Shown here piece after piece: positions 16,701 through 22,973 of a stretch of DNA of 22,973 nt. The first letter of the stretch is position 1, and each line of letters begins with the position of its first letter. A model generated the notes under the pieces. It searched no databases. It was not told the origin of the DNA and worked only from the letters and a program-made list of their open reading frames with translations. The translations under genes and the position numbers were made by a program. Origin of the DNA: Sphacelaria rigidula (lineage: Eukaryota; Phaeophyceae; Sphacelariales); NCBI GenBank assembly GCA_964200075.2, contig CAXNAA020000296.1, positions 1 through 22,973 on the forward strand, in the 5' to 3' direction.

Positions 16701-18870
16701 GTCGTGCTGACATATCCTCGCCGTGGAAGCTAGACGATGATGAAGCCCCCGACACGCGCGGAAATTGCACGTCCTGCCGAATCACAACTTACTAGTCGTG
16801 TCACATCTGCATAGGCGAGTCCGATAAATTTCACCAAGCACTGCACAATTGCGGGTTTGTCACCGAAGTAAGTTCTAGATCCCCAACGAAAATCGGGTCC
16901 TCAAATACAATCTAGACGAGGTCTTACCGGTGGTAGTCACCCTTCATCTTGTAGTAGAATACTTTGCCTTCCTCCGAGGTGGAGTTGGGGATCAGCTCCG
17001 ACTCAATGATCTTCAATATATCGTCGCAGATGTCCGTGAGTTCCGTCTCGATCTTGGCTTTGTAGTCGCGGATCAGTGGCAGCTGGTCGCTCTGTTGAAC
17101 GCACAGGCAGTGCGGCGCGGTGCGAAAATTCAAAATTGTCAACAGCCAGCTCATAGTTGTTTAGATAAGCAGTTCAAGACACACCGATATCCGTCGATCA
17201 AGTGCTGTATAGTCAACAGGTAGCTGCAGGAGAATGATGCGATCATGCCCAGCATAAAACAACGGAGGAGAAAACGGTACACCCCGAGGTCGTGACTCGC
17301 GCACTCTTCTTGCTACACGAAATGATACGACGGGTCTTGCACTTGATGGGGGGCTCCGACATTGGTGGGATATACACGCTTTCTACAGGTTCCATGGGTC
17401 CACACGACCAGTCCCGGGTGGAAAGTGCAATTTCATGTCGACATCCCGGAAGGCAGAAACTGAACGATACGTAGTTTCGACCTGGCCCGGCTGTTTCACA
17501 GAGGCCTCCCACACACGTCGAGCTGAGCTCGCTTAGGCTACACTGTAGTTTGCTACTGCTCAAGACATACATCCAAGAGCTCACCACGAGTATGCTGTTC
17601 GGCTGCCAGGTTCAGGTCAAGCACAGTGCGCTGCCGCTCGTATGTATTACAGATGGTAACTGGACAGCCACCAGGACCTCGAAAATCATCGTCAACTCAA
17701 CAGTATTGCATCACGCGTGAATGTGGGTTACGCTGCACACTTCATGACACGACTAGTAAGTTGTGACACGACTAGTAAGTCGTGTCACTCAGTAGATTTT
17801 GCTCGATGCTACACCCGTCACCCTGATTCCTTGATCCAACAAGATACGCGCCGCCCTAATTTCATCTTTCCGTGGGCTTCACTTCCGTCCGGATCCGACA
17901 AAATAAGCTCGACTCCCGATTCCCGCCGGACGCGCATGACCTACCACAGTGTCCTTGCCCTCGATGGAGCTGATCACCCTCCAAGACGCACGCCGTGATC
18001 CGATAACGTTCTTGTACGCGACGGACAGAAGGTTACGCTCCTCAACAGAAAGCTCCTTCGGCTGCTGAGCCACAGCCTTCATGTGGTCGACCATCTCATC
18101 GAACCTGAAATAGAAACGGGGTAGAGCGGAGAGTCGGTGTTTCATCGAAGACCAAAAAAGGGGTTTACAGGATTAAAAAAATGTCAGGCCAACCTGCACA
18201 CGGCCTTCCCCCTCGTTGAAAAATGAAATGACCGCGTCATGTATCGATACGAAACATGTTCAAGGTAGAACGGAGGGCGACCGCTACATTGCGAAAGGTG
18301 TATCCTCATGATCATCTCGAGGCGAGTAATAAACTCAATAGACGTCATGTTATGTTCCCGTGTCCAACGGGACGGACAAACACGGACGTGTGGATGTCTC
18401 TCAGCCAACCACATGGAGGAAGACCGAGAAATTATTCGGAGAGCAGACTAAAAAGTACCGTTCCAGAATCTCAGCTAGCTTCTGACCCCCTGCCTGTGAG
18501 CAACTTCTTCAGGAATGGTCCGGGTTCACAAGCGCCTGGACGACGAATGCGTTCATTACTTGAACGAAGTACTCGGCTTGGCCTCCGCAAGTTACAGGCG
18601 GTGCCGGGGTTGAAAGTTACCAACGGTAGAGTTGCCAGAGTGTACTTCGCATACCCACGCCACAAAACGGCATTGCTGCGCTCGAATTTTGCTTAGCTGT
18701 TTCAGTTGTGTTGTGGAACGCGCTAGATTGCATATGGTACACAAACCAAGCTGCTGGGGCCCGACAGACACAATCAAGACAGGGCAGCTCCTCTGCTGTG
18801 CTTTTCTCCCTCACCGTTCCGCCTGCTCCGCAAGCTTGGCCATGTAGACGAGGTCATCGCGGGAAGTCAT
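13609..18870 (-). CDS. 14-3-3 family protein, five exons, complete
   Basis: A dimeric adaptor that binds phosphoserine/threonine motifs in client proteins, cytosolic and nuclear. The spliced CDS is 18870-18815, 18104-17945, 17091-16928, 14279-14078 and 13779-13609: 753 nt, 250 aa, the normal family size. Signature 1 ([11 protein letters not shown]) is at 42-52 and signature 2 (from [14 protein letters not shown]) at 211-231. The phosphopeptide-binding residues K50, R57, R127, Y128 and N173 are all present (human zeta K49, R56, R127, Y128, N173). The start [19 protein letters not shown] is the expected N-terminus. The tail (232-250) is short and acidic, as usual. The linker after SSIE is about three residues shorter than in common family members, and F20 replaces the usual Y. 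All introns are GT-AG and phases agree. It looks functional. Confidence 0.95.
13780..14077 (-). other. 14-3-3 intron 4 (298 bp)
   Basis: GT-AG, phase 0, with an ideal gtaagt donor. Nothing else is seen in it. Confidence 0.9.
14078..14279 (-). CDS. 14-3-3 exon 4
   Basis: 202 nt completing R127 and encoding [12 protein letters not shown] through ERACNLAKA (to residue 194). It contains [20 protein letters not shown] with N173. Confidence 0.96.
15230..16785 (-). mobile_element. Decayed PiggyBac-like (DDE_Tnp_1_7) transposase
   Basis: Three blocks on the minus strand occur in family order. (1) Near 16690-16625, [17 protein letters not shown] recalls the N-terminal FxGLxxxxG...DYWS region. (2) At 16347-16299, [17 protein letters not shown] leads, after a frame change, into RTIVVDEHM (catalytic-type D at 16279-16277); after a return to the first frame come [20 protein letters not shown] (16200-16141), matching the KxGIKxWxLxDxxTGYxxxFxxYTG stretch. 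(3) At 15423-15283, a cysteine-rich end with [19 protein letters not shown] resembles the C-terminal zinc ribbon, with cysteines lost. Spacing from DE to the ribbon (about 285 codons) fits the family. Frameshifts and stops make it a pseudogene. Terminal repeats and the TTAA target site were not found. Confidence 0.55.
16787..16804 (-). repeat. 18-mer inverted relative to intron 2 copies
   Basis: acttactagtcgtgtcac is the exact reverse complement of 17763-17780. It lies just upstream of the transposase remnant in intron 3, so exon 3 is flanked by inverted copies. Confidence 0.7.
16928..17091 (-). CDS. 14-3-3 exon 3
   Basis: 164 nt, residues 73-126 plus two bases of R127. It starts [18 protein letters not shown] and ends [10 protein letters not shown]. 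The acceptor is gttcaacag, the donor gtaagacc. Confidence 0.94.
17092..17944 (-). other. 14-3-3 intron 2 (853 bp)
   Basis: Phase 0. The donor (ACTGTG|GTAGGT) is inferred because it keeps the frame and gives a plausible linker; it is the least certain junction of this gene. The intron contains the paired 19-mers at 17745-17782. Confidence 0.75.
17745..17786. repeat. Tandem 19-mer pair ending in a 22-bp palindrome
   Basis: tgacacgactagtaagttg is followed at once by tgacacgactagtaagtcg. The second unit plus the next bases forms gacacgact-agta-agtcgtgtc, a perfect 9-bp stem. The word recurs inverted at 16787-16804. Confidence 0.85.
17945..18104 (-). CDS. 14-3-3 exon 2
   Basis: 160 nt completing R19 and running [18 protein letters not shown] through [17 protein letters not shown] (residue 72). 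It carries signature 1, K50 and R57. The acceptor is ctatttcag. Confidence 0.94.
18105..18814 (-). other. 14-3-3 intron 1 (710 bp)
   Basis: Phase 2, donor gtgagggag. A 146-codon plus-strand open frame (18256-18696) lies inside it but has no recognisable features. No repeats were noticed. Confidence 0.85.
18815..18870 (-). CDS. 14-3-3 exon 1 (start codon)
   Basis: 56 nt encoding [18 protein letters not shown] plus two bases of R19. It was identified by joining to exon 2 in the correct phase, giving the conserved [13 protein letters not shown]. Confidence 0.93.
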
Positions 18871-19078
18871 CTTTGAGGTCGGAAGGGTGTGGAAAGGAAG
18901 GAGAGGGTTCAACGATGTATGCCCGTTGTTAGGTACGTACTGGAGTGCCAGGGGGTGGATGCCCTACTTTTTGTGCAGAGAGAACCGAAGTTGATTGTGC
19001 GATTTGTGGCCGCGCGCAGCGGCGTTTTCTTGTGCGGGGATCGGGGATATTAGATTCAGTAATTTTCATATAGTTTTG

Positions 19079-19086
19079 TTTTTATA
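19079..19086 (-). promoter_or_regulatory. Candidate TATA box for 14-3-3
   Basis: TATAAAAA on the minus strand, about 210 bp before the 14-3-3 start codon, with GC-rich sequence (gacgcgcgcgttgcgcg) just upstream in the gene's sense. Position is plausible but no transcript evidence can be read from sequence; chance occurrence is quite possible. Confidence 0.25.
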
Positions 19087-19512
19087 AACGCGTCCTTGTA
19101 GATGACGCGCGCGTTGCGCGATTACCGTGTAACGGCAGAATGCAATTGCGGCGGATCTCAGATCAAAAATGTATAAACATGATGACACGTCGATGTTACG
19201 CACGTTGTCTCGGATCTCGCGATGAATATCTTCCGTAACCCCTTCGTGTTCAACCTTTTATTTTCAGAGGTATATACCGTGTTCACCTCCGTTGGTCTTG
19301 CACAGGCATGACGCGACTGCAGGGGTATAGTCCATACTCCTAACTCATGGTGATGAGCGGTTGATGGTTTTGGCTCTCCTCCTCAGTTACTATATTGTGA
19401 ACAATCGGCGAACCTTCTCAGTGGTGTATCCTCCTTCATCGTTTTCCGGTAGAACGGGAGATCGCGCAAGCTCCTGTACCCATACTATGCACAGTACACA
19501 CCGTAGAGAAAT

Positions 19513-19560
19513 GCACAGGAGATGCGGGGCACAGGACCGAACCGTGCCCCGCCTCTGTGC
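19513..19560. other. GC-rich hairpin upstream of 14-3-3
   Basis: gcggggcac (19524-19532) pairs perfectly with gtgccccgc (19544-19552) across an 11-nt loop. After a small bulge gcacag (19513-19518) pairs with ctgtgc (19555-19560). It lies about 650 bp upstream of the 14-3-3 start. Function is unknown. Confidence 0.6.
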
Positions 19561-20328
19561 CAGTGCTGTCCCGCTACACTGTAAGCCACCGCGCCCAGGC
19601 GGGTCGACTGGTACAATAGTATAATATTACACAGTACATCACTACTAGAATGTCATCGAGTTGATTTCCGCCCCGGAGATCGAGAAGACGTTACTGTACT
19701 GTTATCTGTGTAGTCAACGAAACATTCCATGAAATCGATCATCTGCGGCGGTGCTGATCCGATGGTCGTTACTGAATTACAAGGCGGGTGACGGGAAGGA
19801 AAACGGAATGACGCCTGAAGACTCACGACTTATCCTGAGGGAGTGAGCAGGGGGAGGTTTGACGAGCAAAACATGTCTAGCATACAGTCTGTATAGTTAG
19901 TGTTGTTGTCCCGTAGTTTTTTTTATGTTCTTGACGAGTACTGTCTGTACTGATATACCGTGAAATGGAGACCTCGTCGACCAATCAGCTGGTGAACCCG
20001 ACCCTACCTTAGCAGAGAGTCGTTGCGCGCTCGCTGTTACACAACAGTGGCTCACAATTCAACACGTCAACATTATTACTCGCGTGCATCGCCGCGGACC
20101 GCAGGCGTGCGCGGCGGCTAACGTCGTTTCAGCACATGATGGACAACGTCCGGTGAAACTCTGACTTTCTGCATGCTGTGTCGATTCTTGTAGCTTCCTT
20201 CCTGTTGTAGGTTCTTCGACGGTATGATGATGCGTGTTGAATCCGCCAGAATAGCATGCATCATGCTGCATTCAACAAGTGCTACGTAACGTCATCGAGC
20301 ATGTGCCCCTTACCTGGCCCCGTCCCAA

Positions 20329-20397
20329 TCTGTCATACCCCCTGTTCCTTACTGGTTACTCATCTGCCATACCCCCGATTTCTCGACTGGTTAGTTA
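20329..20397 (+). repeat. Imperfect tandem duplication, about 34-bp unit
   Basis: tctgtcataccccctg...actggttact is followed by tctgccatacccccga...actggttagt. There are two units, about 75 percent identical by eye. Confidence 0.6.
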
Positions 20398-21701
20398 AAC
20401 ACGAAAAGTGTTGGCGACGGAGTTGAGCGAAAGGTATCCAGTACTGCAGGTAAGATGGCGTTGACAACCGAAGTCTGCGCATAACCGCAACTACAACATG
20501 TACGGTGGGTACAATGTAATCACCAACGAAACGCAAGAGCAAAAACTGAAAACACATGTGGTTTCCATCCAAGTATCCAACGTGAAACTGACAGACGTCT
20601 CGTCATTTTCGCATGCCCGCATCGATGACTAAAACAAGACAAGCACTGTACTGTCAAGCGCCGCTAACATTAAGCATGCGTTTCCAACGAGCTTGAAATA
20701 GGGCATGACCTTATTTTCTTCAGTACAGAGTGGTATAACCCGTTGATGTTGTCAGAGCAAATCAACCGTCGGGGTCACTTCTCAGCAACGGAACAGAGGA
20801 GCAACTCCCCTCTATGCCACGTTCACCTCCAGCGTGTACCCGCCGCGTCGTCCAGTAGTGTTTTACGTACGACATACGATGTCTCTCGAGAACCACTCGT
20901 CAGGGTACTGTAGCCTCCTACCCACAAAACTGCGATCCAACGCATGCCATGCCCCCCCTACAAGGGCTAAGATGTGCATTCCCCGCGTACAGACACACAC
21001 ACAAGTCTGTTGCGCATCGCAAAAACAAACGCCTCCCTCTTTTTTCATTGTGCTCCTTTTATTTTTCATCGCGTCATTATCCGATTCTAGTTCGCGTCAT
21101 TATCTGAATTGCTCAACCCGCTCGCTTCCTCACACCCTCCTCCCGAACATCAACCGAAAGAGGCAACAAATTAGCAAAAAAACACAGCGGATTAGTATGA
21201 TCAAGAAAGATATTTGAAGTAAAGCGTCTGCCAACCAAAAATTGGTTGACGGAGGACACGTCGAAACCAACGCGGTGCAGCTGTACTTCCAAGAAAAACT
21301 ATCCCACACAGCAAGCGAAAACAAGATGTCGTCAACGGAACTGGGCAGTGACCACAACATTTCCGACGTTGTCTACCTATCGCTTCACAGCGTAAATCTT
21401 GCTCCCCGTTCACTACAAAAGTCGATGAATGGGGTACAATATTTTTTTCAACGTGCGTGCTTTATCTCTTTACGTACTTCGAGAAAAAGTATCTGACATG
21501 GAAAAAAATAAAATATCGCAAGATATCGCTTTGAGCGTGAGACCCCTTCAGCACTGCCCAGGGTAACATTATATCCTCTTCCTTTTGCACGCATCCAGTC
21601 GGGCATTCATCTAAAACTTCACCCCACAAACCGACCCTGATACAATATAAATCATATATACATACAACACACGGACAGAGATTGAAAAAAAAATGAGTAA
21701 A

Positions 21702-21872
21702 CTAAACTATCGCCCTTCTCTGTTTTCTCTTGACCGGAACCGGGGGTCCTGACGCATCCCCCAAAAGTAAGCTTCGCAATACCGCTTCGGCGGCTAAGAC
21801 ACCCGATCGCATGGCGCCGTCCAGAGTTGGCGTTGCCCGATGATCGCCGCAAACAAAAATGCCATCCATGAC
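21702..21872 (-). CDS. Oxidoreductase last exon and stop
   Basis: 57 codons including TAG (21704-21702). It begins VMDGIFVCGDH after acceptor aaaaatcgcag and contains the GDH...DGAMRSG flavin motif and LAAEAV. Confidence 0.88.
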   Translation of the reverse strand, partial: VMDGIFVCGDHRATPTLDGAMRSGVLAAEAVLRSLLLGDASGPPVPVKRKQRRAIV

Positions 21873-22883
21873 CTGCGATTTTTGCAAAAACAGCACGCAA
21901 AGCAACCCGGGGGAGCGGAGGATGGCACGACGAGGAAACCTTGTTTGTGATCCCGAGCGCATGGATAGACGGTGTGCCGCATGTGCACTCTCAGAACTTG
22001 TTTCTCCTGATCGCCGCGGCCGTTAATATGTTATTTTGATTTGATTTGATTTGATTTGATTTGATTTGATTTGATTTGATTTGATCGTCACACTTCAACT
22101 CATCCCCCAGGAGTCATGATCCAGCCGTGGTCATCATCTACAAGATATACGTACCCGAGACAAAAACAAAAATGAAACCACTCGCAGAAGAAAAGTGGGA
22201 GGGAAAAAAGAAAAGGAAGAACAGACGAACAGAGTAGACTAAGAAAAGAAAAAAGCAGAAAAGAAAAGAATGAAATGGCCGGCCTCTGCCATATATGTGC
22301 TCTCGATAGAAAGAACTTGCGCAGAAACCATACCAATACCCGAACGTAGATAGCAAAAAGGCCGTGGGAAAATATCACGGCTCATCTACGCTACTACCTC
22401 ACTATTTTGGGTGCAAAACCTCTCACCCATGGGCCGACGGAAGCGAGGCATCAAACTGCTCTGCCCTTTCGGAAAACACGGTACTGTGTTCTGTAGGGCG
22501 TGTTGGAAGAACGAATATTGCACACACCGTGCTCTACTCATGAGTCCCACACAAATGTCAGCATAGCAACAAAACAGAGCACACGGAAGAAAAAAAACGC
22601 GATGAGCTTCACGTTCCCCACCCATGCTTATACGCACCTCGACGTCTCGTCCGTAAAAGCCGCCATCCCCGACGGGCGGCGTTTGAGCCGGTTGCGCATA
22701 CGGGACGCGGTACGTTCGCAGATGCCTCCACTCCGATACGGGCACCGTGTCTTCCTTCCCCACCTCGTCCGCCCCTTTCTGAGAATCAAACCACTCCGAA
22801 AGATGACTCCTGACTCTGCTCTCGAGGTCCTCGTCGCTACAGGCAGGGTCGCCAACAACGGTAACGGATGCTAGGGACTTGCC
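21702..22883 (-). CDS. FAD-dependent amine-oxidase-type oxidoreductase, C-terminal part
   Basis: The last two exons (22883-22638 and 21872-21702) of a flavin enzyme; 138 residues are visible and the N-terminal dinucleotide-binding domain lies beyond the window edge. The fragment starts GKSLASVTVVGDPACSDEDL, contains WRHLRTYRVPYAQP, and ends in FVCGDHRATPTLDGAMRSG, the C-terminal FAD-contacting motif of the amine oxidase/phytoene desaturase-like superfamily, followed by LAAEAVLRSL. The substrate cannot be told; plant and algal relatives are often plastid proteins annotated only as FAD/NAD(P)-binding oxidoreductases. The tail ending KRKQRRAIV is basic and probably variable. The join is phase 0 (RDVE|VMDG). 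An upstream acceptor (cctctacag|GGCAAG at 22884) shows this is an internal exon, so the ATG at 22937 is probably not the start. Confidence 0.85.
22036..22085 (+). repeat. (TTGAT)10 microsatellite
   Basis: Ten perfect TTGAT units inside the oxidoreductase intron. On the gene's sense strand this reads ATCAA repeats. Confidence 0.98.
22185..22276 (+). repeat. Purine-rich tract (pyrimidine on sense strand)
   Basis: About 92 bases, nearly all A and G, about 310-400 bp before the last acceptor of the minus-strand gene. It is too far away to be the normal acceptor tract. Confidence 0.8.
22638..22883 (-). CDS. Oxidoreductase penultimate exon
   Basis: 246 nt, 82 codons, from GKSLASVTVVG to GGFYGRDVE. 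It follows a tacag acceptor and a C-rich stretch that runs to the window edge, which marks the upstream intron. Confidence 0.85.
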
Positions 22884-22973
22884 CTGTAGAGGTATGGCAT
22901 GTAACGGAAGGTTTAGTGGGTGGGTGGGTTGCGGCACGACAGGAAGGGGAGGGTGGAAGAGGGGGAGGGGGGG
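22884..22973 (-). other. End of the upstream intron of the oxidoreductase
   Basis: C-rich on the gene's sense strand (G-rich on plus, with gggtgggtggg at about 22918-22928 and a G7 end), ending in the tacag acceptor. The donor is outside the window. Confidence 0.65.

Larger units (their letters stand above)
14280..16927 (-). other. 14-3-3 intron 3 (2648 bp) hosting transposon debris
   Basis: Phase 2 intron (donor gtaagacc, acceptor attgaacag), by far the longest in the gene. Its extra length is at least partly a decayed PiggyBac-like transposase on the same strand, described separately. The part nearest exon 4 (about 14280-15230) has no recognisable content. Confidence 0.85.
18871..21701. 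other. Intergenic: 14-3-3 upstream and oxidoreductase 3' flank
   Basis: About 2.8 kb without a supportable gene. It should hold the 14-3-3 promoter and 5' UTR at the low end and the oxidoreductase 3' UTR at the high end. It contains the hairpin at 19513-19560 and an imperfect tandem duplication at 20329-20397. Open frames here have no recognisable domains. Confidence 0.55.
21873..22637 (-). other. Oxidoreductase last intron (765 bp)
   Basis: GT-AG, phase 0, donor gtgcgtataagc. The upstream reading frame stays open into it as far as 22386 but loses all family similarity at the donor. It holds a (TTGAT)10 array and a 92-base purine-rich tract (pyrimidine on the sense strand). Confidence 0.82.

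Noticed and set aside
18256-18696. 146-codon plus-strand open frame
   Set aside because: Lies inside 14-3-3 intron 1 on the opposite strand with no recognisable feature.
22386-22637. Continuation of the oxidoreductase reading frame past the donor
   Set aside because: Family similarity stops exactly at GRDVE|gtgcgt and resumes at 21872 in phase; the open intron is by chance.
22884-22937. ATG at 22937 as the start of the oxidoreductase
   Set aside because: The 18 codons before GKSLASV are low-complexity, and a good acceptor (cctctacag) lies directly before G. The flavin-binding N-terminus would also be missing.
22911-22973. G-rich end as a G-quadruplex element
   Set aside because: Only three closely spaced GGG runs before a 15-base break; it is more simply the C-rich tract of the upstream intron on the minus strand.
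1-22973. CRISPR array, operon, prophage or bacterial defence system
   Set aside because: All supported genes have spliceosomal introns and eukaryotic protein families; no regularly spaced repeats with unique spacers and no tight gene clusters.

Overview
The window is nuclear DNA from an intron-rich eukaryote with scaffold gaps (two runs of 10 N). Moderate GC, long GT-AG introns (298 to 2648 bp), compact GC-rich exons and much decayed repeat DNA fit a brown alga or another multicellular stramenopile. That assignment is an inference from gene style and protein flavour; no marker in the window proves it. There are no operons, CRISPR arrays or bacterial-style defence systems, and no unrecognised multigene system could be supported.

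Three protein-coding genes are well supported. (1) A complete S-adenosylmethionine synthetase on the plus strand in four exons (1460-1996, 3889-4206, 5918-6056, 6599-6798; 397 aa). (2) A complete 14-3-3 protein on the minus strand in five exons (18870-18815, 18104-17945, 17091-16928, 14279-14078, 13779-13609; 250 aa). (3) The last two exons of a FAD-dependent amine-oxidase-type oxidoreductase on the minus strand (22883-22638, 21872-21702); its 5' part lies beyond the window. The first two genes converge on a 6.8-kb gene-free interval; the second and third are in tandem. All three are housekeeping or regulatory genes with no evident functional link.

The rest is introns and intergenic DNA, and most of the structure there is inverted repeats. 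There are foldbacks at 444-647, 5436-5701 (SAM synthetase intron 2), 8494-8843 and 9247-9378 (28-bp perfect stem), and a 1.4-kb inverted repeat at 10445-11880. Several repeat sequences recur in more than one place. Two decayed transposon coding remnants were recognised by motif reading: a PiggyBac-like transposase in 14-3-3 intron 3 (about 16785-15230, minus) and a weaker Ty1/copia-like pol fragment (about 12540-11980, minus). These remnants and the foldback cluster are the most interesting content.
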